The position numbers were made by a program, and so were the translations under genes. Below the pieces are notes generated by a model, which ran no database searches, was not told the DNA's origin, and saw only the letters and a program-made list of their open reading frames with translations. This document shows, in pieces, positions 26,255 to 34,822 of a DNA stretch of 64,000 bases. Each line of letters starts with the position of its first letter. Position 1 is the first letter of the stretch. Source of the DNA: Ferdinandcohnia salidurans (GTDB taxonomy: Bacteria > Bacillota > Bacilli > Bacillales > Bacillaceae_L); contig NZ_JBHUEK010000025.1 of assembly GCF_042680725.1 (NCBI RefSeq), forward strand, positions 682,001 through 746,000. The letters are read 5' to 3'.

Positions 26255-27562
26255 TCATTGAGTACGTGTACTTAATTCAGTAACCTTTTGAAGAGCCTTA
26301 GAAAGTGCTTGATCGGTTCCAAATGCACCTGCTTTGGTGACAAGTGGAATGCCATCATATAATCCTCCAAAGAGTTTGCCATACGGTATACCAGGCTCTA
26401 CTTCACCAATGACTCGAATCCCTTCGCCTTGTAACTCTTTACATGTAGCACCTGCAATATCTCCACCTGTTAAAACGGCACCGCAAATTTTCTTACTTTC
26501 GATTAATTGACCAGCAATTACTCCCATTGCATGAGCTATTGTATTCCCAACATCGAAGTTTGATAAACCAAGTTCACGTTGTAAATCCTTTACTTTCCCT
26601 ATTACTTCCTGGTCTCGGTTCGTCGTTACTACTAAGTCGCCTTTATCTAGCAATGTTTTACTTTCTTTCACAATACGATCAATTTCAAGTTTTCTCCTAT
26701 CCTCAAAAAAGAATTCTTCAGGAGAAATAACAATTTCTGCTACATCATTTTTTTCTTTAAGGACCTGAATTTGTTGCTGAATAATAGAATTTACACTACC
26801 CGCAACCACTAATACAGGATCTCGGTCACAAACTTTAGTTGTATTTATATCTTCTTCCTGGGTTTCTTCGAAGAAAATGTGTGAAGCGATTCCTGCGGAT
26901 CCCACCCAGAGATATTTCTCTTGTAAAGCTTGTGCTGCTTTAACGATGATTTCAAGTTCCTCATCCGTCGTTGCATCAATAATGATGATTTTCGACGTAT
27001 CACTCAAGGATAATTCCTTCATTATATGAGATAAGTGGTCGATTCCTTTTCTAACATGAGAGATTGTAATTAGCTCAACATCCCTCTTACTTTGTTTCTG
27101 TACCAATTTTGGCAGATAACTTTCATTTACTGGACTGGCAGGGTCTTTCGCCATTTCAGCTTTCTCTAATGGCACTCCATTCACAAAATGTTCTCCATTA
27201 ATAGTCGCGCGATTACTTTTTGGAAAAGCTGGTACTACAAATGAAATCTTATAGTCAAAAGCATCCATTACTGCATCAATTTCTGGACCAATATTTCCCC
27301 TCATCGTTGAATCTATCTTCTTAAAAACATTAGAAACACCTAATTGCTTCAATTGTGATGATAAATCAAAAACGATGTTATAAGACGTACCGGCCTCTAT
27401 TGCTCGACTGTCTGAATTTAAAACAATGACATCTTCAGTAAGATGTGACGGTTGTAATTGTGTATATGAAAATAGCACTGTTGTGTTTAAACCCTGTTTT
27501 GCAAACTGAACTCCCGTGTCGTTTGCACCCGTTAGATCATCTGCGATTACCGCTAGTTTCAC
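26255..27562 (-). CDS. Four-carbon acid sugar kinase (DUF1537 family, DtnK/OtnK-like)
   Basis: 435 residues. The N-terminal sugar-binding domain begins KLAVIADDLTGANDTGVQF and contains KKIDSTMRGNIGPEID. The C-terminal nucleotide-binding domain carries the glycine-rich GAVLTGGDIAGATCKEL and ends GIPLVTKAGAFGTDQAL. The family phosphorylates D-threonate, D-erythronate or 3-oxo-tetronate at O4, and the adjacent PdxA2 takes the product. The start is a GTG behind a G-rich site. It has its own 268-bp upstream region with two regulator-like elements. Confidence 0.9.
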   Translation of the reverse strand: MKLAVIADDLTGANDTGVQFAKQGLNTTVLFSYTQLQPSHLTEDVIVLNSDSRAIEAGTSYNIVFDLSSQLKQLGVSNVFKKIDSTMRGNIGPEIDAVMDAFDYKISFVVPAFPKSNRATINGEHFVNGVPLEKAEMAKDPASPVNESYLPKLVQKQSKRDVELITISHVRKGIDHLSHIMKELSLSDTSKIIIIDATTDEELEIIVKAAQALQEKYLWVGSAGIASHIFFEETQEEDINTTKVCDRDPVLVVAGSVNSIIQQQIQVLKEKNDVAEIVISPEEFFFEDRRKLEIDRIVKESKTLLDKGDLVVTTNRDQEVIGKVKDLQRELGLSNFDVGNTIAHAMGVIAGQLIESKKICGAVLTGGDIAGATCKELQGEGIRVIGEVEPGIPYGKLFGGLYDGIPLVTKAGAFGTDQALSKALQKVTELSTRTQ

Positions 27563-27739
27563 CTACATCCCGCCCCCTTTACTAGTTAGTTTGTATAATT
27601 TAGCTTTTTTTATTTTGTTTCGAAACAAGCTTCACACTGCATGTAGCGTTTCAACTCTTCTTTATTGAAGAAAGTTATAACTTTTCATGTGGCATTTTTA
27701 AACAACTACCTAAAAACGCTTACACTTATCATAAAACAA

Positions 27740-27810
27740 TATGTTGCATTTAGCAATAGATTTGATGATATTTATTCTTATTTTCAAAATATGTTGCATT
27801 TTACACCAAA
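27740..27810 (-). promoter_or_regulatory. Candidate regulator sites in front of the dtnK-like gene
   Basis: TTGC-ATTTA-GCAA at 27744-27756 is a perfect inverted repeat. A partial second copy starts at 27794 (ATGTTGCATTTTACA). Both lie in a repeated ATATGTTGCATTT context about 50 bp apart. On the minus strand a -35-like TTGTTT follows four bases after the perfect site. The same element occurs in front of larE and the GntP gene. No GG-N10-GC sigma-54 promoter was found in this interval. Confidence 0.6.
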
Positions 27811-27830
27811 ATATAAGAAAGGCACAAGCT

Positions 27831-29603
27831 TTATTTTAGCTTGCGCCATAATGTAGAACGGTTAATCCCTAATCGCTTAGCTGCCTTCGATTGGTTCAAC
27901 CCTTCTTCTTCTAGTACTTTTCTGATTACTTGCTTTTCTATATCTTCTAATGTTCCAGTTATATCAATCTGTACGAATAGATCATCTTTCTTTTCCTTTA
28001 GCTCTATTCGTTCCAAAAGTGCCTCAACTTCTTCTTTTTCAATATAATAGGTATGAGATTGCAAAAATAACTGTTCGATTACTTGTTTAAGTTGTTCGAT
28101 ATTTCCCGGCCAATCGTATTTTATTATCTCTTCCATGGCTTCCTGACGAATCCCTATGACTCCATTTCCATACTTCGGATGTAATTCAGTAATAAATAAA
28201 TGGACTAAATCCTCGATATCCTCTCTACGTTCTCGTAATGGTGGGATATGGATTGTTAGCCCTGCCAAGGCATTATATAACTCTTGATGGAAAGACCCAC
28301 TTTTTACCTTATCATCCATATTATCATCGGAAGATACGATCCATTTTAGCTTTTTACCATTTCCATTTGTATATACTTGATAGAGTTCCTTTTGAACATA
28401 AGGATTTAATTTATGAATGTTTCTTAAAAAAAGAACACCCTCTGATACCGTAAGGAAAAAACCTTCATTTATTTCTTTAAGTTGTTCCGCGGTTAACTGT
28501 TCGCAATTTAAAATAATAAATGGCTCACTTTGTGACCTTCTATTTTGGTAGATCGACTGAGCTGCTACTGATTTCCCATTTCCCGTTTCGCCTGATATCC
28601 AGACAGCTTCATCCTTTTTACTGTATTGCTCAATTTTCTTCAAGACATTTTGAATTTGCTCGCTCTTTCCTGTAAAAGGAGAGAACGTTGAATCTGGGGT
28701 ATGAATTTCGATTGCATTAACATTCACCCCTTCTCCTTGGTTAGCAGATTCATTAGAAAGGTTATTTTCTATAAATAAAACAATATCATTTTCGTTTGAA
28801 CATGCTGTTATTTTCCAAAACGTATCATCTATGTGTATGGTTTTTGAAATCTTTTGACCTGTAATAATGATTTCCTGTATTAAATTTCTTATCGTATCTG
28901 AGTTCTTTACCTTTGCCCAATTAAAATCTTGATTGAAGCGTTCATTACTATAAATGACCTCTTCATCTTTGTTCAGAACCCCAATTGCTTGCTCGCTACA
29001 ATTGAGAATCGTTTTAAAAAAAGAAACGTCCTGTTGTAATTGTGAAAAGACATGGTAGGTTCTTCTTGTTTCTTCTAATGCGTCAATAATAGCCTCTTTG
29101 CCCGACGTGATTAAAACCCCGGTCAAACCTAATTCTTTTGCAACTTGAACCGTAACCACATCACCTATGACCACTTCATAATCTTGATCTTTTAGATTTG
29201 TTAACATTTCTTTTACTTCTATTTCTTTTGTAATCGTTAATGTTTTAATATCAAAATCGAGGAGTTTGCATATTGTACCCGCACCCTGTGTAATATTAGA
29301 AAAGCCCACAATCGCAGCTTTTCGCGAAAATCCTTTAACCATAGTTAAAATACGTAACACATCATAGCCAGATACTTGAATATCAATCACCGGTATAGAG
29401 ACAGCCTCCTGAATTAATGAAGCTGTCCCCCCACGACTTATAATGACATGATAACCGCTCTTTTCAGCCTCTTTCGCAATGGCTACTCCTTCATGCAAGT
29501 TCCCTAGTTCAATCCGAAACTCAATATCATGAACATCTTGTGTGACTTCTTTCATCATTTCATATAATCCCTCATAAGGGACAATTGCCAATGCCTTAAT
29601 CAT
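27831..29603 (-). CDS. PrpR-type regulator with degenerate sigma-54 AAA+ domain
   Basis: 590 residues: PrpR_N sensor domain (about 1-175; ISRGGTASLI), PAS domain (about 190-285), AAA+ domain (about 310-525) and Fis-type helix-turn-helix (about 565-590, QSKAAKRLGINRSTLWRKL). Walker A is intact (GETGNGKS, 338-345) and PPLRERREDI is present. The segment between NC (366) and the Walker B strand is about 15 residues short, has no GAFTGA, and Walker B reads LFLRNI instead of LFLDEI. Contact with sigma-54 and ATP hydrolysis are thus doubtful; it may act with sigma-A, like TyrR. It lies between larE and the kinase gene of the pathway it presumably controls. Confidence 0.85.
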   Translation of the reverse strand: MIKALAIVPYEGLYEMMKEVTQDVHDIEFRIELGNLHEGVAIAKEAEKSGYHVIISRGGTASLIQEAVSIPVIDIQVSGYDVLRILTMVKGFSRKAAIVGFSNITQGAGTICKLLDFDIKTLTITKEIEVKEMLTNLKDQDYEVVIGDVVTVQVAKELGLTGVLITSGKEAIIDALEETRRTYHVFSQLQQDVSFFKTILNCSEQAIGVLNKDEEVIYSNERFNQDFNWAKVKNSDTIRNLIQEIIITGQKISKTIHIDDTFWKITACSNENDIVLFIENNLSNESANQGEGVNVNAIEIHTPDSTFSPFTGKSEQIQNVLKKIEQYSKKDEAVWISGETGNGKSVAAQSIYQNRRSQSEPFIILNCEQLTAEQLKEINEGFFLTVSEGVLFLRNIHKLNPYVQKELYQVYTNGNGKKLKWIVSSDDNMDDKVKSGSFHQELYNALAGLTIHIPPLRERREDIEDLVHLFITELHPKYGNGVIGIRQEAMEEIIKYDWPGNIEQLKQVIEQLFLQSHTYYIEKEEVEALLERIELKEKKDDLFVQIDITGTLEDIEKQVIRKVLEEEGLNQSKAAKRLGINRSTLWRKLK

Positions 29604-29638
29604 TTACCCATCACCCTTGACTTGATTTAACCATCCTA

Positions 29639-30448
29639 TTATACGTTACTTTTAGCTAACACCTTGTTCATGCTTCCGCTTACGTACCCTTGTAGGTCAA
29701 GAGTGACATATTTATAACCGAATAACTGAAGATTTTCGATAATTTCTTGATGATTGGTTAAGATGCGTTCCATGTCTTGAGGCTCTACCTCAATTCTAGC
29801 AATATCTTCATGCGTCCGAACACGTACTTGTTTAACACCTAATCCTTTAATGTATTCCTCTGATTTTTCAACTTTTGTTAACTTTTCTTGCGTTATCTTT
29901 TCACCATACGCAATTCTTGATGATAAACATGCAAACGATGGCTTTTCCCAGGTTGGTAAATGTAATTGCTTGGAAAGTTCACGTATTTCATCCTTATAAA
30001 GATTTGCTTCTTGAAGTGGCCCTCGTACACCATGTTCTTTAGCTGCCCGAACGCCAGGACGGTGTTCACTCATATCATCTGCAATTAAACCATATACAAC
30101 GTTCTTAAATCCTTTTTCACGCATGATTGGAACGATTTCCTCAAATAACCCGTTCTTACAAAAATAACAACGGTTCCTGTCATTTTCCGCATAACCTGGA
30201 ATGCTCAGTTCAGAAGTTTCAATTACTTGATGTGTTGCACCAATCTCTTTGGCAAGCCTCTTTGCTTCCTCTAATTCACTGGAAGGATATGTTTCAGAAT
30301 CAGCCGTAACCGCTAAAACTTTCTCTGCTCCCAAAACATCAATGGCTACTTTTAATAAAAACGTACTATCTACTCCACCAGAAAAAGCAACCACCACATT
30401 TTCCATCTCTTTCAATATTTCCTTAAGTCGTTCATACTTTTCTCGCAT
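29639..30448 (-). CDS. larE: ATP-dependent sacrificial sulfur transferase LarE
   Basis: 269 residues. The N-terminal PP-loop AFSGGVDSTFLLK binds ATP. The second half holds the CYFCK motif and the conserved segment KPSFACLSSRIAYGEKIT, whose cysteine corresponds to the sulfur-donating cysteine of LarE. LarE adds two sulfurs to the pyridinium dicarboxylate precursor of the nickel-pincer cofactor. Its partner here is the LarA-like enzyme at 23828-25081. Its own promoter region carries the shared TTGC-N5-GCAA element 82 bp upstream. Confidence 0.9.
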   Translation of the reverse strand: MREKYERLKEILKEMENVVVAFSGGVDSTFLLKVAIDVLGAEKVLAVTADSETYPSSELEEAKRLAKEIGATHQVIETSELSIPGYAENDRNRCYFCKNGLFEEIVPIMREKGFKNVVYGLIADDMSEHRPGVRAAKEHGVRGPLQEANLYKDEIRELSKQLHLPTWEKPSFACLSSRIAYGEKITQEKLTKVEKSEEYIKGLGVKQVRVRTHEDIARIEVEPQDMERILTNHQEIIENLQLFGYKYVTLDLQGYVSGSMNKVLAKSNV

Positions 30449-30499
30449 TCTTTATTCCACCTATATCAATAAATTTAGTAGTAAACAAGTGATACTTAA

Positions 30500-30545
30500 T
30501 AGATTATCGTGTTTTTAATGTAAACAACTTTGCATTTTGCAACAC
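30500..30545 (-). promoter_or_regulatory. Candidate larE promoter and regulator site
   Basis: TTGC-ATTTT-GCAA at 30530-30542, a perfect inverted repeat. On the minus strand it is followed two bases later by TTGTTT (-35-like) and, about 15 bases on, by TAATCT or ATAATC (-10-like). The arrangement matches the sites in front of the kinase and permease genes and suits an activator that binds next to sigma-A RNA polymerase. Confidence 0.55.
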
Positions 30546-30656
30546 TTTTAATTATAAGCGATTTATAACCAAAGTAAAAGAATATACTAAAGCGATTTCA
30601 TTTATGGCATAAATTGCAAGGGCAATCCAATATAATACCTCATTTGTTTTTATAGT

Positions 30657-30688
30657 AAAGAAAAAGAGCCCTAATTGAGCTCTTTTTT
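30657..30688 (-). terminator. Terminator of the GntP permease gene
   Basis: AAGAGC / GCTCTT based stem, with TTTTTC on the minus strand. It separates the permease transcript from larE. Confidence 0.75.
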
Positions 30689-30708
30689 CGGTTCTTTACT
30701 CTATGAAT

Positions 30709-32085
30709 TTAGATAAACATGTTAGCAATTAAGATAAGAATTAATCCTGTGAACCACATAAGAGTCGTTGGTACTGACCAAACCAAGATTTGCTCTTTTA
30801 CATTTTTAATACCTAGCATACGGTTTACTACCCAGAAGAAGCTATCATTAAAGTAAGAGAAAATAAGTGATCCTAATGCAGCAGCTTGAGCAGCAAGTGC
30901 CATGTTCACATCTAATTGAGCTAAGATTGGCGCTGAAATAGATGCTGCAGTTATCATCGCTACTGTTCCACTACCTTGAACTAAACGAACCATACTAGCT
31001 ACAAAGAAAGGAATTAGAACTGCTGGTAGCGGTAGGTCTGCGATTTGTTGAGCAATGTAATCCCCTGTACCACTTGTACGCAATACGTTCCCTAGCGCAC
31101 CACCTGCACCTGTTACTAGTAAGATAATACCAGCATCTTGAATACCTTTTTCCATTTCTTCAAGCGTTGTATTACGACTTAGTTTTCCTGCTAATGCATA
31201 AATAGCTGTGATTAAACCAAGTCCAACCGCTATGATTGGTGTACCTAAGAAAGTAAAGATTCCATAAAAACCTTCTGTTAACTCTAAAGCTGATAATGTT
31301 GTATTGATAAAAATAAGGATAATTGGAATTAAGATTGGTAAAAACGATCTTGCAAATGATGGAAGTTCTTTTGATCTTTCATTTACAATTTCCAATAACT
31401 CTGGGTAAGTCATTTCTTTTTCAGGTCTAACATATCCAGATTCTGATTCATCACTTGGAAGTTGATAAATTTTCTTACCAAGCCATTTCGCATATAAAAC
31501 CCCTACAATCATTAGAGGTATACCAAATCCAAGACCTAAAGCAATCATTAGACCGATGTCTACACCGAAAATCCCTGCAACACCTAATGGACCTGGAGTT
31601 GGAGGTACAATGGAGTGTGTAAGTACAAGACCAACTGCTAATGATACACCGATCGCTATAACTGATTTACCTGTTTTCTTTGAAAGTGTCTTTACTAATG
31701 GATTTAAAATAACGAAAGCTGAGTCAACAAAAATCGGAATCGAAATAATATAACCCGCTATTGCCATTGCCCACTCTTCTTTTTTCTTACCAACAAATTT
31801 AATTAATGAATAGGCTAATGTTTCGGCAGCACCTGTTATTTCAAGAATACGGCCCATCATTACACCTAATCCAATTACAATACCTACTGAAGCTAATGTG
31901 CTCCCGAATCCTGCTGAGATAGCTCCAGCAACATCACCAGGAACCATTCCTCCAACAAGTCCAGCAATTGAAGCTCCTATTATAAGCGCTAGAAATGCGT
32001 GAATTTTTGTTTTTAATACAAGTAAGATTAATACGATTACCCCGAGTATAAGCCCGGAAACCATTTGGATGCCTGACGGTTCCAT
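30709..32085 (-). CDS. GntP-family sugar-acid permease
   Basis: 458 residues with about twelve to thirteen hydrophobic segments. Signatures include GFGSTLASVGIVIGLGVMMG and IPIFVDSAFVILNPL, and PPTPGPLGVAGIFGVDIG, typical of GntP/GntT transporters that import gluconate-like acids with protons. Linked to the DUF1537 kinase and PdxA2, it is the likely importer of the four-carbon sugar acid. A long upstream region with promoter elements precedes it; GGGGGAAGTAATT leads into the ATG. Confidence 0.92.
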   Translation of the reverse strand: MEPSGIQMVSGLILGVIVLILLVLKTKIHAFLALIIGASIAGLVGGMVPGDVAGAISAGFGSTLASVGIVIGLGVMMGRILEITGAAETLAYSLIKFVGKKKEEWAMAIAGYIISIPIFVDSAFVILNPLVKTLSKKTGKSVIAIGVSLAVGLVLTHSIVPPTPGPLGVAGIFGVDIGLMIALGLGFGIPLMIVGVLYAKWLGKKIYQLPSDESESGYVRPEKEMTYPELLEIVNERSKELPSFARSFLPILIPIILIFINTTLSALELTEGFYGIFTFLGTPIIAVGLGLITAIYALAGKLSRNTTLEEMEKGIQDAGIILLVTGAGGALGNVLRTSGTGDYIAQQIADLPLPAVLIPFFVASMVRLVQGSGTVAMITAASISAPILAQLDVNMALAAQAAALGSLIFSYFNDSFFWVVNRMLGIKNVKEQILVWSVPTTLMWFTGLILILIANMFI

Positions 32086-32905
32086 TTAATTACTTCCCCC
32101 TTAATTTGAAGATGTGTTTTTATTTGAATTGAAATAATGGATGAGATACCAGCTTTCATTTTTTTGTAAAGGTCTGTTAGAACATACCGATTATAACCGC
32201 TTACTAAATTTCTCATTTACAAGTATACGGTTACATTTTTTTACATCGGCACAAATAGGACTATTACACTTGAGCTAATCAATAGATAACCTAATAAATA
32301 AAACTTTCCATATAAGGAACAATGATTTCTATAATATTGTGTACAATTCCACTAGCATCTACAATCCATCCCCAAGAAAGAACTGCAAGTGCTTACAATC
32401 GAAGGGTAAAAATAAGTGGTATGAACCACTAATCGATTAGTACTATTTATAGGTAAAATTGCAACACATTATTAAAAGTTTCATATAAAAGATAAATTGC
32501 TCACTCAAGAAATGTTGCGTATCGCATCACTACCTTGTTCTTTATCAGATTCTATACTGTTCTAACAGTCTTGTCAAGTAGACAATAATCGACATTTTGT
32601 TTATTTTTACAACAATATACTCATTTAGTTTACAAACTTCTCTATATTAGTAGACTCATTGATTCGTCACTGTTAAATTTTACTACATGTCATATTAACC
32701 GGTACTTGTTTCCTATTCTAAAATAATAGAAGAATCCCCTGCAGTCTGAGTAAACCATATATTTCAACTACTACTATGCTAGAAACATTCTTGCAATATA
32801 ATTGCCACAGATGAAACCAAATTATCACCTCCCTGTTCTTTTTCTACAGAATATCTATGATACGATTATTGAAAATTAGCAACTACAGAACATGGAGGGT
32901 AAAAA
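32086..32905. promoter_or_regulatory. 820-bp intergenic region between the GntP gene and the LysM-3D gene
   Basis: For the leftward GntP gene there is a regulator-like site TTGC-GTATC-GCAT (32515-32527). Six bases on lies a minus-strand promoter TTGAGT (32508-32503), 17 bp, TATGAA (32485-32480). Further right, TGGCAATTATATTGCA (32807-32792, minus strand) matches the sigma-54 pattern with exact GG-N10-GC spacing. Palindromes AGTGGT-ATGA-ACCACT (32415-32430) and ACTAATCGATTAGT (32428-32441) overlap in the leader. No convincing gene is present. AGAACATGGAGGG before 32906 is the ribosome site of the rightward gene. Confidence 0.5.
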
Positions 32906-33784
32906 ATGCTTAAAAAAATGGTAGCAATCTTGACAGGTACTGTACTCTCAGTAACAGTAAGTGCAAATGTACAAGCTTCAATGATTACAGTACAAAAAGG
33001 AGATACCCTTTGGGATCTATCACGCGCACAAAATACATCAGTTAAAAATACAAAAATGTTGAATCACCTTTCGACAGACCTCATACACCCTGGGGATGAA
33101 CTATTTATTGCACCAGAAAAACAATATACGGTTAAGAAAGGCGACACATTGTGGGACATCGCCATTGATCATCAGGTACAGGTTTCGCAAATAAAAGAAT
33201 GGAACCAATTACATAGTGATCTTATCCATCCTGGATTAAATCTAGTAATCTTTGAAGGTGCAAAAACAGTTGCAACAGCTGTTGTAGAAAAACCGGTACA
33301 GTCAGTTGCAGGAACAACAAAAGAAACTAAAAGCACAGTTACATCTGATAAAAAGACAAATAAGAGCACCCCTGTTGCACCTGCAGCAACTACAGAAAAG
33401 CCAAAAGAAAGTGCACCTGTAGCACCCGCTACTGAAAAACCAAAGGAAAGCTCTACTAAAGAACAAGCGGCATCAACGAGTAGTAGTACAAGTCAGAAGG
33501 AAATAACCGTAACAGCTACAGCTTACACCGCTACATGTGAAGGATGCTCAGGTATTACATCCACTGGTATTAACCTATTGGAAAATCCAGATGCAAAAGT
33601 GATTTCAGTTGACCCATCTGTTATTCCACTTGGTAGCAAAGTACATGTAGAAGGCTACGGCGAAGCAATTGCCGGAGACACTGGTGGAGCAATTAAAGGA
33701 AACAAGATTGATATATTTATTCCTTCCAAACAAGATGCAATTAATTACGGTGTCCAACAAGTAAAGGTAACGATTTTAGATTAA
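32906..33784 (+). CDS. Secreted LysM and 3D-domain cell-wall protein (YocH-like)
   Basis: 292 residues. A Sec signal peptide (about residues 1-25, ending VQAS) is followed by two LysM repeats (TVQKGDTLWDLSRAQ and TVKKGDTLWDIAIDH), a Ser/Thr/Pro/Lys-rich linker (about 130-200) with a repeated PKES motif, and a C-terminal 3D domain (VTATAYTATCEGCSGITSTG, DPSVIPLGSKVHVEG, AGDTGGAIKGNKIDI). B. subtilis YocH has the same layout and is a muralytic enzyme of the WalKR regulon. No WalR box could be assigned with confidence. Confidence 0.93.
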   Translation: MLKKMVAILTGTVLSVTVSANVQASMITVQKGDTLWDLSRAQNTSVKNTKMLNHLSTDLIHPGDELFIAPEKQYTVKKGDTLWDIAIDHQVQVSQIKEWNQLHSDLIHPGLNLVIFEGAKTVATAVVEKPVQSVAGTTKETKSTVTSDKKTNKSTPVAPAATTEKPKESAPVAPATEKPKESSTKEQAASTSSSTSQKEITVTATAYTATCEGCSGITSTGINLLENPDAKVISVDPSVIPLGSKVHVEGYGEAIAGDTGGAIKGNKIDIFIPSKQDAINYGVQQVKVTILD

Positions 33785-33813
33785 GGAAATTTAATAACTT
33801 AGTTCTTACACAA

Positions 33814-33860
33814 AAGACCCTACAAAACATTAAGCTCATTGTTTTGTAGGGTCCCTTTTA
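33814..33860 (+). terminator. Terminator of the LysM-3D gene
   Basis: 14-bp perfect stem GACCCTACAAAACA (33816-33829) / TGTTTTGTAGGGTC (33840-33853), followed by a T-rich tract. Confidence 0.9.
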
Positions 33861-34324
33861 TTTTTTTGGAAAATGGATTCATTCTATTATATAGTAGATA
33901 ACCTTCATTCTATTATCCATTCATTCTTAGTACCCACCATACATCCCCATTGTGTAATCTCCTATTAATTCCAAAAAAGCACCAATTCTATTTCCTGTTC
34001 AACTGCTTATAAAGCATAAAATTTCGACAATTTTCCCATCGTTCCTAAAACTATTCTAATAATAACCTGTTCGAAAATGAACTTATATAGTACTTATCAA
34101 TTCAAAACTCTTTAAACACGAACATTACTAATACGTAATGAAAAAAATTCTTCCCAATTAACAAAATTATAATTGATTTCTGAAAACTATTTCTATATAA
34201 TTGCAACTAATTCCTTATTTAGATAATAAATTATATTTAAAGTATTTTAAATTGGTAGTGAAAGTAAAATTATTATCCTTTTGTGATAGTCATTTAGATA
34301 AAAGTACTGAAAGGGGGAGAATGA
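33861..34324 (+). promoter_or_regulatory. Promoter region of the Lrp-dpp cluster with CodY-like box
   Basis: Sigma-A promoter TTGATT (34173-34178), 17 bp, TATAAT (34196-34201). TGATTTCTGAAAACT (34174-34188) matches the CodY consensus AATTTTCWGAAAATT at 11 of 15 positions and overlaps the -35. An almost identical promoter block lies in front of dppE at 42239-42267. CATTAC-N6-GTAATG (34123-34140) is a further palindrome, possibly for the Lrp-type protein. TTCATTCTATTAT occurs twice near 33881 and 33903. Confidence 0.6.
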
Positions 34325-34771
34325 TTGCATTATGAATTAGATGAACTGGACAGTGGAATTATTCGACATTTATCGATTGATGGCAGGATGTCGTTTAAAG
34401 AACTTGCCTGCAAATTAAATGTAACAGAAAAGACAGTAAGGCTTCGTTACAAAAGCTTAATCGAAAAAGAAATTTTAAACGTGGTAGGCATTGTTGATCC
34501 AATTACCGTCGGAATTAAGGCTGGAGCCATTATTTTAATTAAGGTTCATCCTAAGTCTATTCAAACTGTTGTAAAAGACTTACAGGAAATTAAATGGATT
34601 CGCTATATTTCATTAGTTTCAGGCGAATATCAACTTCTTATACAAATAGCTGTTAAAGATCAAAAGAAAATCACAGATACTATCATTCTTTTAAATGAGA
34701 ATGAAAATATATTGGAAATAAACTCTATTGTTCAGCTTGATGTATATAAAAATACGTTTGAATTTATCTAA
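34325..34771 (+). CDS. Lrp/AsnC-family transcriptional regulator
   Basis: 148 residues: N-terminal helix-turn-helix (LDSGIIRHLSIDGRMSFKEL, then LNVTEKTVRLRYKSL) and a C-terminal RAM-type ligand domain (GAIILIKVHPKSI, then VSGEYQLLIQIAVKD). The start is a TTG with AAGGGGGAGA immediately upstream; a nearer ATG at 34321 runs into a stop after three codons. It is followed within 51 bp by dppA, so it probably regulates the peptide-use genes in response to an amino acid. Confidence 0.9.
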   Translation: MHYELDELDSGIIRHLSIDGRMSFKELACKLNVTEKTVRLRYKSLIEKEILNVVGIVDPITVGIKAGAIILIKVHPKSIQTVVKDLQEIKWIRYISLVSGEYQLLIQIAVKDQKKITDTIILLNENENILEINSIVQLDVYKNTFEFI

Positions 34772-34822
34772 TGACAATTTTTTTAACGAATAGTAATTCT
34801 AATGAAAAAGGGAGAGAGTTTA

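Noticed and set aside
32775..32835. Mini-ORF on the minus strand behind a perfect GGGAGGTGA, recalling small holin-like toxins
   Set aside because: Only about 13 codons before a stop and no hydrophobic segment of toxin length.
34321..34334. ATG at 34321 as the start of the Lrp-type regulator
   Set aside because: It is out of frame and stops after three codons; the TTG at 34325 gives the family N-terminus.
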